From Flavobacteriales bacterium UBA5869 (GTDB lineage: Bacteria; Bacteroidota; Bacteroidia; Flavobacteriales_D; Crocinitomicaceae), in NCBI GenBank assembly GCA_002432565.1, contig DJFP01000178.1, forward strand, positions 1 to 13,799: a stretch of 13,799 nt of DNA, given 5' to 3'. Position 1 is the stretch's first letter. Each line of letters starts with the position of its first letter. A program made the position numbers and the translations under genes. The notes below the pieces were generated by a model. It was not told the DNA's origin, did not search any database, and was given only the letters and a program-made list of their open reading frames with translations. Shown in pieces: positions 6,436 through 13,456 of the stretch.

Positions 6436-7692
6436 TCAGCGGACATCAAATTGTACTCTTCGGTTTTCAGCACGGCCTTCAACAGTTGTAAGTGGGCTTT
6501 TTAGCCTGGTCTCTCCAAAACCTTCCGTTGTTAATCGATCTCCGGAAATTCCTTGCGAAATCAGGTAATTCTTTGCCGCATCGGCACGTTCCTTTGACAG
6601 GGCCATGTTGTATTCCTCTGATGCGCGGTCATCTGCGTGCCCCATGATGTGAAGTTTGTAGGAAGGATTGTCCTTCATAACTTTTGCAATTGCTTTAAGC
6701 AGCTGTTGAAAGGAAGGAGATAAATCAGCCTTATCCGTTTCAAATTTTACTTCACTTTGTTCGATCATGGTAATAACTTCCTGACTGTTATTAGGGCCGG
6801 TAAGACTTCCGGATCGTTCGGGACAACCTTTCATTGCGGCAGAACCTTTTTCAAACGGACAATCATCCACGTCATCCGGGATATTATCACCGTCACTGTC
6901 GCGAGGTGCAAGTGTTCTCCCTTTCGTATCAACTATCGTTCCGGCAGGAGTTCCGGGCTCTTCATCCAGCCAGTTTACAACGCCGTCTCCATCATCATCA
7001 CGCTGCTGGTTTTCCAGTTTTTCGACACGTTGTCTCAGGTTTTCGATCTGCTCATTTTTACCTTGGATCATAACCCAGTCAGCATGTGGTTTCCGTCCGA
7101 AATTGTACTGAACTCCCAGGGAAAGATTGATCAGATAACCATCAATTCCACGGCCGTTCCAGGTTGTCCGGAGATCATAGGTGTAATTCTGGTAAATATT
7201 GGCCAGAACAGAACCGTCGATGTTGATACTAAAGCGCTCCGACAGCTTAATTTGTGGAGTGAACCCTATAATACCATGTAAGATATGGTTAGGGGAAATC
7301 GATCCCCCATTCAGAACAGAATAACCCGCACCCATATGGAAGAGCAATCCAATGTGTCTGGTCCATTCTTTAAAGTCCATGATATTTCCCAGGTTTGCAA
7401 CTCCTTCCAAAGAAACGCGATAATATTCTGATGAAAATTCAGGTGTTCCGGCACGTTCCCTGAAATTATCATATCCGCCGCTAAGTCGTACGCCGAATTT
7501 AGTATTAATGGAATACCTGAATCCAAGACCGACGTGCCATAAATTGAGCGTCGCAGCATCATAACCTCCGGTCATGGGATAGATCGGATTGTTCAGCCCG
7601 AATTCCGCATCCACAGAAAAATGATTATAAGTTGTGTCCTGGCAGTAAGAGGTGAAAGTGTAGCTTAAAAATAAAATAACAATCCGTTTCAT
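6436..7692 (-). CDS. OmpA-family outer-membrane protein with calcium-binding (TSP3-like) linker
   Basis: From the ATG at 7692 the protein has 418 residues. A signal peptide (MKRIVILFLSYTFTSYC, cleaved around residue 18) precedes a predicted eight-stranded beta barrel (about 24-198) with alternating aromatic strands such as VGLGFRYS and LSLGVQYNFG. A short coiled coil (about 212-230) follows. Next come Asp-rich thrombospondin-3-like calcium repeats (DDDGDGVVNW at 232-241, DSDGDNIPDDVDDCP at 265-279). The C-terminal OmpA domain (about 308-418) binds peptidoglycan, with GHADDRASEEYN (D354) and the R369 region of LSKERADA, ending NRRVQFDVR. It anchors the outer membrane to the cell wall. An upstream in-frame ATG at 7716 would put eight charged residues before the signal peptide and is less likely. 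It is transcribed alone, divergent from the T9SS gene. Confidence 0.92.
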   Translation of the reverse strand: MKRIVILFLSYTFTSYCQDTTYNHFSVDAEFGLNNPIYPMTGGYDAATLNLWHVGLGFRYSINTKFGVRLSGGYDNFRERAGTPEFSSEYYRVSLEGVANLGNIMDFKEWTRHIGLLFHMGAGYSVLNGGSISPNHILHGIIGFTPQIKLSERFSINIDGSVLANIYQNYTYDLRTTWNGRGIDGYLINLSLGVQYNFGRKPHADWVMIQGKNEQIENLRQRVEKLENQQRDDDGDGVVNWLDEEPGTPAGTIVDTKGRTLAPRDSDGDNIPDDVDDCPFEKGSAAMKGCPERSGSLTGPNNSQEVITMIEQSEVKFETDKADLSPSFQQLLKAIAKVMKDNPSYKLHIMGHADDRASEEYNMALSKERADAAKNYLISQGISGDRLTTEGFGETRLKSPLTTVEGRAENRRVQFDVR

Positions 7693-7912
7693 ATAATGTT
7701 CTTTAGAGTAACTCAATTTAGTCAGGACGCGACAAGATTTTATTACACTTAAATGATTGTTATTTATATAATTCCTATGTGAAAAACCACCAACATAGTT
7801 AATAATAGGTCTATCTGTGAATTATGCAATTTTCTTCAAGAAGATGTAACATGGATTGGCCGGACAGTTTGGAACTTTATAAGAATAACATCAATAATTA
7901 AAAATTAAGTAT

Positions 7913-10189
7913 ATGAGAACAACATTACTAAGATCAGGATTTCTGCTTCTTATACTGACGGCTATATCCTCCGGAAGATTATTGGCATTTACAGCCGTTG
8001 CTGACGGCAATTGGACAGATCCTGCAACCTGGGGAGGTACAGCACCCTCTGCAAGTGTGAGTAACCAGGATATCATCATCCCTTCCGGAATCGAGGTGAA
8101 TATGGATACAGATGTAAGTTTTTCCGGTCTGCTGAACAGTTTTACAGTAGACGGAACACTTACAAGTTCCACCAACAGTGAATTATCGATTGATTTGGGA
8201 ACTTTTAACGGGAATGGTGATATCGATATCCAACGCATCGAATTTGCGGGGATTTTGGTTTCCTTTTCTTTCTCCGGGAATTTAACGGTTAATACCTTTG
8301 CGAATATGGGATCGATTCTTGCGATTACCTCCCAGGTTACTGTTTCTGATTCATTGTACCTGGATGACGGCTCTTTTACCCTGAATACCGGATCGAATTT
8401 AATGCTGGATGCAGATGCAAAAGTGGTTCGTAACGATGGATCACTTGCAACTTCCGGTGGGGTATTCAATTCGGGCGGGGCTTACCACGTACACTACATT
8501 GGTGGTTCCAAAACAACAGGTATTGAGATCAATTCCGTAAACATGGAAAACGCCGATATCACTTTGGATGACAATACGGCAGTTTTAACATTGGGAAGTG
8601 ACTTGATTATCCATGGAGACTTGAAATTAAACACCGGAATTTTGAATGTAGGAGCGAACGATCTGGAAATCCAGGGGAATTTGGATATCCAAAGTGGGGC
8701 TATGTTTACAACTACTTCCTCATCCAACCTGAGAATAGAAACTTCAAGTTCATTGAACTCAGGATTGATGTTTACTTCGGGATCTTCTGTTGACCAGTTT
8801 TCCGTTGATTATACCGGGAGTTCCGGAAATGTTATGCTTGAGAGTTCTTTAGACATCGCAGGAGAATTGCAACTGCATAATGGCACGGTAAGTATCGAAA
8901 GCGGTTCTGTGCTAACGATGAATGCCGGAAGCTTAGTGCAGGTTATGAATGGAAGCCTGGAAAGTAACGGCGGAACTTTTACCGGAACAGCTTCTTATGA
9001 TGTGGAATACATGGGAGATTCAACCGTTACTACCGGGGTGGAAATTACCGGTTCGGGATTGAATGATGTAGAAGTAAATATCGGACAGGGTGAAGTAATG
9101 TTGGATAACGATGCAACCGTTGGGGGAGAACTGGAGCTGGTAAACGGAAGATTGAACCTGAACGGAAATAACCTGGTTGTGAACGGATCACTGACTCAGG
9201 ACATACTGACTCCTATTATGGGGAACTCAAATTCCGACCTTCATTTGAATATTACATCAGTAGCAGACGATACGCTTTATTTTGACGGTTCCGAAAATGA
9301 TTTGGAGCAACTGATTGTGAACATTACCGGTGGGGGAGACCTGGTACTTGGAACCGAACTTCACATCCATGATGAGCTCACCATGACAAGCGGAAGCATT
9401 ATGCTGATGAACGAAGATTTGATTATTGAAGAGAATGCAGATATTACAGGTTACAGCGATACGCGCTATATCATGACTCCATACATGGGAATGCTTCAGA
9501 TGCATATTGCTGCTTCTGATCCGTATAAAGTATTTCCGGTTGGAACAACTTCCAATTACTCACCGGCGAGTATCCAGCAGGCATCCGGATCTGCTTCCGG
9601 GAACTTCATGGTAAAAACCTTTAGCGGAGTATTTACAGGGGGAACTGAAAATTCAGGATTCAACAGTGCAGGTTCCGGAAGTGTGGTTAACAGAACATGG
9701 TTGGTGGAATCGGACGCATCTTCCATAGATATGAACCTGAAACTGGGTTGGATGGCAGCATCGGAGGTAAACGGTTTCGACCGCAACAATGCTTATATTA
9801 CTCATTATACTAGCGGAGCATGGGATTCCCAAACGGCTGCCAGCGCAGTTTCAGGAGCAAACGGCACCTATGAGATCACACGAACAGGTCTTACGAGTTT
9901 GAGTCCATTTGCTGTTGCTGATGAAGATGCAGAATTGGTTGTCGATGAGAATGAATTACTGACCATTAACCTGTATCCGAATCCATGTACGGATGTAATG
10001 AATATCAGTTATGAGGGAGCGGATCAATACAGCTACCAGATAACAGACGTTGCCGGACGCATCTACGACATTGCGGATAACGGAACAAACCAAATGGATG
10101 TATCCGGGTTAAGCAAAGGAACTTACATTTTAAAAATAACGAATACACAAACGAATAAACTTTCAGTGAAACAGTTTATTAAAAAGTGA
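7913..10189 (+). CDS. Secreted repeat protein with T9SS type A C-terminal sorting domain
   Basis: The 758-residue protein starts with a signal peptide (about 1-25, hydrophobic core GFLLLILTAIS) followed by DGNWTDPATWGG, a motif seen at the start of many large secreted Bacteroidota proteins. Residues about 130-510 are a beta-strand-rich region, Gly/Asn/Leu/Ser-rich, built from an alternating repeat (listed separately) and probably folded as a beta helix or stack. Residues about 515-670 form a distinct region (PVGTTSNYSPASI...GFDRNNAYITHYTSGAWDS) found next to sorting domains in this group. The end (about 684-758) is the T9SS type A sorting domain: NLYPNPCTDVMNI, DVAGRIY, GTYILKI and a terminal Lys pair, which direct export through the type IX pore and cell-surface attachment. 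No catalytic domain is visible, so an adhesin or surface-layer role is likeliest. The ATG at 7913 is followed directly by the signal peptide. Confidence 0.9.
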   Translation: MRTTLLRSGFLLLILTAISSGRLLAFTAVADGNWTDPATWGGTAPSASVSNQDIIIPSGIEVNMDTDVSFSGLLNSFTVDGTLTSSTNSELSIDLGTFNGNGDIDIQRIEFAGILVSFSFSGNLTVNTFANMGSILAITSQVTVSDSLYLDDGSFTLNTGSNLMLDADAKVVRNDGSLATSGGVFNSGGAYHVHYIGGSKTTGIEINSVNMENADITLDDNTAVLTLGSDLIIHGDLKLNTGILNVGANDLEIQGNLDIQSGAMFTTTSSSNLRIETSSSLNSGLMFTSGSSVDQFSVDYTGSSGNVMLESSLDIAGELQLHNGTVSIESGSVLTMNAGSLVQVMNGSLESNGGTFTGTASYDVEYMGDSTVTTGVEITGSGLNDVEVNIGQGEVMLDNDATVGGELELVNGRLNLNGNNLVVNGSLTQDILTPIMGNSNSDLHLNITSVADDTLYFDGSENDLEQLIVNITGGGDLVLGTELHIHDELTMTSGSIMLMNEDLIIEENADITGYSDTRYIMTPYMGMLQMHIAASDPYKVFPVGTTSNYSPASIQQASGSASGNFMVKTFSGVFTGGTENSGFNSAGSGSVVNRTWLVESDASSIDMNLKLGWMAASEVNGFDRNNAYITHYTSGAWDSQTAASAVSGANGTYEITRTGLTSLSPFAVADEDAELVVDENELLTINLYPNPCTDVMNISYEGADQYSYQITDVAGRIYDIADNGTNQMDVSGLSKGTYILKITNTQTNKLSVKQFIKK
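8324..9436 (+). repeat. Alternating 82/88-residue protein repeat (about 170-residue super-repeat)
   Basis: Within the T9SS protein a module of the form L-x3-L-x-I-x-G-x-L-x-L-x2-G recurs five times. Its first hydrophobic position is at residues 138, 227, 309, 397 and 479, always with a glycine exactly 15 residues later (153, 242, 324, 412, 494). The intervals alternate 89, 82, 88, 82. The linking segments also match at an offset of about 171: NDGSLATSGGVF (174-185) with MNGSLESNGGTF (345-356), and TTGIEI (201-206) with TTGVEI (373-378). The repeat is clear at protein level and strongly diverged at DNA level. Confidence 0.8.
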
Positions 10190-10208
10190 TTTGTTTGCGT
10201 TCACACGT

Positions 10209-10245
10209 AAAATCCCTCCTGAATATTTCGGGAGGGATTTTTTTT
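10209..10245 (+). terminator. Strong Rho-independent terminator of the T9SS gene
   Basis: An 11-bp perfect stem, AAAATCCCTCC (10209-10219) with GGAGGGATTTT (10231-10241), has an 11-nt loop and continues into a T tract ending at 10245. It lies 20 nt after the stop codon. Confidence 0.92.
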
Positions 10246-10270
10246 GAAATGAGGATCTTAATATAAAGGA

Positions 10271-10303
10271 TTTGGTTCTTTCATTGAATTAGTTTTATAT
10301 TCG
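10271..10303 (+). promoter_or_regulatory. Predicted promoter of the eCIS-leader gene
   Basis: A -33 TTTG (10271-10274) and a -7 TATATTCG (10296-10303, seven of eight matches to TAnnTTTG) are separated by 21 nt, within the Bacteroidota range. The start would be near 10310, leaving about an 18-nt leader before the ATG at 10328. The gene is therefore a single-gene unit after the strong terminator at 10209-10245. Confidence 0.4.
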
Positions 10304-10327
10304 AAAGAACTATTTGCTGTTCAACAT

Positions 10328-11446
10328 ATGTATACCAGGAAAACCATAAGTAAGGGTAAAAAACAATCTGATAAGGATGCATTTGCCCGGAAAAAAATGA
10401 ACAGTACACCTCTCTTTGAAGATAATCGACCGGAAGCTCTTCAGCTAAGGAAAATGCAGGAAAGTATCACTTCAAGTGAGAATCCCGTACAGTTTAATAG
10501 CAACTCGAACGCTCCGATACAGCGCATGCCTGATTGGCTGGCCAAATTATTAATCCAGATTGGTGAGCATAAGCTGGAATCACTTGCGCTGGCTGCAACA
10601 GCAGGATTTGCCGGAATACTGCTTTATTATTATTTCAAAGGAAAACCGACGACCAGGGCTCACATCGAAGAGGCATCAAATGAAGAAGAAGAGCCTGATT
10701 TTTCAACCCTTAAGGGTATTGCTGAAGCCATTGGGATAAATCCCCAAAAATTGCTGTGGCAGCTGGAAACAGCGCCTGCAATTAATCCGTCGTTAAGCAT
10801 TGAGAAGAAAAGAAAGCTTGTAACTGTAAACGATTTGTACCAGAAGGGATTTAATCCCGGTAAGATGGCGGCTACAGGTGTAGTACCACCTAGCTTATTG
10901 GAAGATCTTCCATCTGATAATGAGGATAAGTTAGAGGAACTGTTCAGAAGGTTCAATAACCTGGATTTTCAATATCTTGGCAGCCAGGCGAATGGAGTTT
11001 CGGGGTTTTTAAGCCGGCAGGGCGACTGCGCAACACTGACGCTTATGTTTAAGCTTGCTGCGGAGGCATGCGGAATAGATGATGTTGAAATAGTAACGGA
11101 TCCTATTCCTATGTTGGTTCCAGGTGCCCCGATCCATGGGAGAAATTCACAACGGAATGTCTATGGACAGGCGTGTTGGGCTTTTATAGACCATCATTGG
11201 TGCACTTATAAGGGAAGAAATTATGACTTGTTGTTCATGAACGAAGGACCGAAAGATGTGGTGCACAGAAAGACAAAGCACGAATATAACGGCGTAACTT
11301 ATTACGTCTTTGAGGATGAAAGAGCGATAATCTATGACGAAATGGTTGATCATCACCTCACATTTGCATTAACCAAAGGATATTCGGGGTGCGTTTTCAA
11401 AAATAACAGGGATGCTGAACGGTTCATCGACAAATACAAGAAATAA
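10328..11446 (+). CDS. Putative eCIS-type effector with C-terminal papain/transglutaminase-like domain
   Basis: The 372-residue protein has three parts. Residues 1-67 are Lys/Asn/Ser-rich and disordered, with FEDNRPEALQLRKMQE and NAPIQRMP. This is the leader typical of Bacteroidota proteins tied to extracellular contractile injection systems, where it usually precedes a DUF4157 domain; that domain is missing here. A hydrophobic segment (about 84-103, ending LLYYYF) may be a membrane helix. After an acidic linker and a helical region (125-215) the C-terminal domain carries GDCATLTLMF (C234 at a helix start), FIDHHW (H289/H290) and GRNYDLLF (D300). The order Cys, His-x-Trp, Asp matches papain-fold and transglutaminase-like enzymes, several of which are toxins. 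No immunity gene or injection-machine gene is adjacent. The leader is recognised from memory, and the enzymatic assignment is inference. Confidence 0.65.
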   Translation: MYTRKTISKGKKQSDKDAFARKKMNSTPLFEDNRPEALQLRKMQESITSSENPVQFNSNSNAPIQRMPDWLAKLLIQIGEHKLESLALAATAGFAGILLYYYFKGKPTTRAHIEEASNEEEEPDFSTLKGIAEAIGINPQKLLWQLETAPAINPSLSIEKKRKLVTVNDLYQKGFNPGKMAATGVVPPSLLEDLPSDNEDKLEELFRRFNNLDFQYLGSQANGVSGFLSRQGDCATLTLMFKLAAEACGIDDVEIVTDPIPMLVPGAPIHGRNSQRNVYGQACWAFIDHHWCTYKGRNYDLLFMNEGPKDVVHRKTKHEYNGVTYYVFEDERAIIYDEMVDHHLTFALTKGYSGCVFKNNRDAERFIDKYKK

Positions 11447-11495
11447 AGTCCCCGATGGGAAATTGCCGGAATAATTGATCATTGGTGTTTCTTCA

Positions 11496-12221
11496 TTACT
11501 GAAATAGTTCTATGTTATCAAAAGTCAATTTTGCCAGTTTGTAGCTGGCAGGTGAATCCACAGCCAGGTTCTCAATTTCAGGTACTTCAAAGAACATCGG
11601 GTTTTTTCCCAGTTTTTGGTTATTGTTCTTTGCAAAGGATGCCCGGTTAAAAATGTGGAATATAGTATCCTCGAAAATCACAAAGTGCGGTTCATTTCGC
11701 AGTGTAACCGGTCCCGGGTAATTGCTGTTATCATACAAACGCTTTTCAATCCTGGAAAGGCTCATGACAGAATCAAATTGCTGGTATTCATCATTAAGGA
11801 CATAATTGTAATAATGTTCGATAGCATTTTCGATCGTTTGCACGGAAAGCAGCGGATTGATGCATTGCACCTGCATAAAATGTTCACCGGTTGATTTTTT
11901 TAATGCATGCGTGGTAAACCAATCGGAAGTGGGCATGTCTTCCAGGATACGCTCCGAAGAATTTTCGCTGGAAAGCGTAGTCGGATCTGGCAAAGGGATC
12001 ACTGAAATTTTAGCATTGTTTCCATATATCTTTTTGACTTTGTCGGAATCTGTTGTAACCACAATTTTGTCGATAGTTTTAACATTGAGCAGTTTATCAA
12101 TCATTAATTGAAACAAAGGTTTCCCGCCGAAATCTTTAACGTGGGAATCGGGAAGGTTCGAATTGACAGTGTTGTGAGTTTCCTGAACGGTAATCAATGC
12201 AGTGATAGCTGGTTTATTCAT
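11496..12221 (-). CDS. Cytidylyltransferase-fold protein, acylneuraminate (NeuA)-like but with an altered active site
   Basis: The 241-residue cytoplasmic protein follows the CMP-sugar synthetase fold. It has an N-terminal strand and loop ending DFGGKPLFQLMID (30-42), TIDKIVVTTDSDKVKKI (49-65), the LSSENSSERILEDM segment (83-96), HFMQVQCINPLLS (114-126), DSVMSLSRIEK (150-160) and ENLAVDSPASYKLAK (217-231). True NeuA enzymes read roughly IPARGGSKGIPxKN in the first loop and QPTSPL later. Here the loop is ITVQETHNTVNSNLPD, and QPTSPL is QCINPL. Loss of the Arg/Gly/Lys triphosphate loop suggests a changed substrate or no nucleotidyl transfer. Family members activate sugars for surface polysaccharides. 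It is convergent with the putative effector gene, 49 nt away, and a near-match -7 box (TATTCTTG, minus strand, 12242-12249) precedes its ATG. Confidence 0.75.
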   Translation of the reverse strand: MNKPAITALITVQETHNTVNSNLPDSHVKDFGGKPLFQLMIDKLLNVKTIDKIVVTTDSDKVKKIYGNNAKISVIPLPDPTTLSSENSSERILEDMPTSDWFTTHALKKSTGEHFMQVQCINPLLSVQTIENAIEHYYNYVLNDEYQQFDSVMSLSRIEKRLYDNSNYPGPVTLRNEPHFVIFEDTIFHIFNRASFAKNNNQKLGKNPMFFEVPEIENLAVDSPASYKLAKLTFDNIELFQ

Positions 12222-12310
12222 GTGAACGCAAGTTTAGGCAACAAGAATAGGGATTTTTCTGGAAAGGACCGTGTTCAATAGTAGGAATTATGTAAATAGT
12301 TTTTAGAAAG

Positions 12311-12339
12311 TTGCAAACTCATTGATTTTGATAAATTTA
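12311..12339 (+). promoter_or_regulatory. Predicted promoter for an intergenic transcript
   Basis: TTG at 12311-12313 and TAAATTTA at 12332-12339 (seven of eight matches to TAnnTTTG) are separated by 18 nt. Transcription would begin near 12346 and run straight to the terminator at 12394-12417. Confidence 0.3.
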
Positions 12340-12345
12340 ACTTAG

Positions 12346-12417
12346 ATATGGATTTGAAAGTTGGCATGTAGCAGAACCAAATGAGTTAGGTTTAAGGGGA
12401 CAAAAGTCCCCTTTTTT
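12346..12417 (+). ncRNA. Candidate small RNA (about 70 nt) between promoter and terminator
   Basis: The gap 12222-12515 has no credible protein gene, and both flanking genes point left. Yet it contains a plus-strand promoter-like pair followed by a strong plus-strand terminator, which bracket a transcript of about 70 nt. The only reading frame in it is a seven-codon MDLKVGM starting at 12348, almost leaderless. An independent small RNA, or a leader peptide with no gene behind it, would explain the layout. The boundaries are inferred from the two signals; I recognise no Rfam-type family. Confidence 0.3.
12394..12417 (+). terminator. Rho-independent terminator with no plus-strand gene upstream
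   Basis: An 8-bp perfect stem, AAGGGGAC (12394-12401) with GTCCCCTT (12406-12413), has an AAAA tetraloop and is continued by TTTT (12414-12417). On the minus strand the stem is followed by AAACC rather than T residues, so it acts rightward. The nearest rightward gene ends almost 950 nt upstream, with a leftward gene between. Confidence 0.75.
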
Positions 12418-12515
12418 AGTTTTAATTCCTGGGCAGTCCGGTATGTGTGGAAGAGCAACTTAGATAGGCTGTGAGGAATATGAATGGGAAGATCATTATT
12501 ATTCTGATTCGTGAT

Positions 12516-12884
12516 TCAGGAATTACCCCGAAGGATTTTTTCCATCTTTTTTCCTTTTGCTAATTCGTCGATCAATTTATCCAGGTAACGGGCTTTCTTG
12601 GTCAAAGGCGTTTTAATTTCTTCGATCCGGTAGCCGCAGATCAGTCCTGTAATAAGTTCTGCATTCGGGTTGAGGGTTGCGCGGTCAAAAAATTCTTCAA
12701 AAGTTACCTTTTCATCAATAAGTTCCTGAAGTTTTTTGACATCAAATCCGGTTAACCATTCGATGACTTCGTGAAGCTCATGGATCGTTCGCCCTTTTGT
12801 TTCCACCTTTTTAACGTAATGCGGATAAACCGATGCAAAGGTCAGTCTGGCAATTTTTTGATCGTGTTCCGGAGTTGTACTCAT
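12516..12884 (-). CDS. DUF2200 domain-containing protein
   Basis: The 122-residue soluble protein matches DUF2200 over its whole length. The recognisable run is TFASVYPHYVKKVETKGRT (16-34), then EWLTGFD (43-49), the FEEFF segment, NPNAELITGLICGYRIEEI (72-90), and the C-terminal ARYLDKLIDELAKGKKMEKIL. The function of the family is unknown; its members are short cytoplasmic proteins found sporadically in bacteria. The length is normal and the gene looks intact. It appears to be a single-gene unit: a perfect -7 box lies just upstream, and the nearest same-direction gene starts 484 nt away. Confidence 0.9.
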   Translation of the reverse strand: MSTTPEHDQKIARLTFASVYPHYVKKVETKGRTIHELHEVIEWLTGFDVKKLQELIDEKVTFEEFFDRATLNPNAELITGLICGYRIEEIKTPLTKKARYLDKLIDELAKGKKMEKILRGNS

Positions 12885-12901
12885 AGACTATAGATTTTAT
12901 T

Positions 12902-12909
12902 CAAAAATA
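12902..12909 (-). promoter_or_regulatory. -7 promoter box of the DUF2200 gene
   Basis: On the minus strand this reads TATTTTTG, a perfect TAnnTTTG match. Transcription would begin near 12895, giving a leader of about 11 nt before the ATG at 12884. No clear -33 TTTG was found. Confidence 0.5.
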
Positions 12910-12945
12910 TGAAATTCTATTCTTTGAGAATTCGCTTGTTCGAGT

Positions 12946-12963
12946 GTTCGCAAAGATGCGAAC
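12946..12963. repeat. Perfect 7-bp inverted repeat between two leftward genes
   Basis: GTTCGCA (12946-12952) and TGCGAAC (12957-12963) enclose an AAGA loop. A further GTTCG lies just to the left (12938-12942), so the GTTCG motif is also in tandem. No T tract follows on either strand, so it is not a standard terminator. It lies 70 nt after the stop codon of the 111-aa gene and could be a 3'-end stabilising hairpin or an intergenic repeat. Confidence 0.6.
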
Positions 12964-13032
12964 AGATTTGAGGTTAATATTCTTACTTTCAATGCTTTGA
13001 GTTTTTATTTTAACAAATTAGTCCAATGAGAT

Positions 13033-13368
13033 TTATTCGCTTCTGTCTACGTTGTAAATAGCTTTCAAATCGTCATAAATCTCACTGAATATATCTGCTC
13101 CCCGGAATTCGAAATCCAGCCGATCATAATGTTCCAGTGCCTTTTTTGCTGCTTTTTTAGCAGTTTCTCTTAAAACAAGGTCAATTTCATAACGGTACAG
13201 GTAAATGAACACTTCTTCCAATTGCAATGGAGTGGATCTTAGAATCTTCGCCAGGATATTTGCCTTGAAAGCGTCTTTCTCTGCAAGAATTGCATGTTCT
13301 TTTTGCAGCAAGATTAAAAATTCCTCCGTACTTGCCCTGCAGATCCTTGCCCGTTTGTTTGTATTCAT
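13033..13368 (-). CDS. Uncharacterised small, charged helical protein
   Basis: From the ATG at 13368 the product has 111 residues, is soluble and is almost wholly helical. It starts MNTNKRARICRASTEEF, continues with a Leu/Ile/Lys-rich region (LILLQKEHAILAEKDAFKANILAKIL), an Arg/Tyr-rich helix (YLYRYEIDLVLRETAKKAAKKALEHY) and an acidic end (FSEIYDDLKAIYNVDRSE); only the order of these parts is used here. I recognise no family. The frame can be extended to an ATG at 13395. However, a promoter-like pair (TTTG then GAGATTTG, minus strand, box at 13380-13387) would place the transcript start only about 5 nt before 13368, which favours the shorter form. The coding frame is steady and unbroken, so the gene is probably real. 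Confidence 0.6.
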   Translation of the reverse strand: MNTNKRARICRASTEEFLILLQKEHAILAEKDAFKANILAKILRSTPLQLEEVFIYLYRYEIDLVLRETAKKAAKKALEHYDRLDFEFRGADIFSEIYDDLKAIYNVDRSE

Positions 13369-13413
13369 AGAAAATAGCTCAAATCTCATCCGCAACGGCT
13401 GGTCGGGATCAAA

Positions 13414-13456
13414 GGTTCAAAGTTTATTAAATTCCTTGAACTTTTTGAACCCTTTG
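13414..13456. repeat. Short TTTGAAC/GTTCAAA repeat cluster in an intergenic gap
   Basis: GGTTCAA (13414-13420) is the inverted copy of TTGAACC (13445-13451). Two further TTGAAC copies lie in the same stretch, at 13436-13441 and 13453-13458. The cluster fills the gap between the 111-aa gene and the pentapeptide-repeat gene and is followed by AATTCG repeats (13460-13472). This is short, low-complexity intergenic repetition of a type seen in Flavobacteriales; no gene lies in 13396-13544. Confidence 0.5.

Noticed and set aside
6757..7281. A 174-codon open frame on the plus strand inside the OmpA gene
   Set aside because: It overlaps the calcium-repeat and barrel coding region on the opposite strand, and its product shows no domain or signal.
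7693..7912. Promoters for the divergent OmpA and T9SS genes
   Set aside because: Only partial matches to TAnnTTTG were found (for example TATCTGTG at 7812-7819, without a -33 partner), so no position is claimed although promoters must lie here.
7891..8469. A 192-codon open frame on the minus strand inside the T9SS repeat protein
   Set aside because: It is antisense to a well-supported gene with signal peptide, repeats and sorting domain. Its product has no recognisable pattern and its openness follows from the biased codon use of the repeat gene.
11447..11495. Possible bidirectional terminator between the converging effector and cytidylyltransferase genes
   Set aside because: Only a short TCCC/GGGA pairing near 11448-11460 is visible, with no T tract, too weak to call.
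12418..12515. Short rightward frame beginning MNGKIIIILIRDSG near 12480
   Set aside because: It is under 30 codons, runs into the antisense of the DUF2200 gene, has no start signals and no recognisable features.
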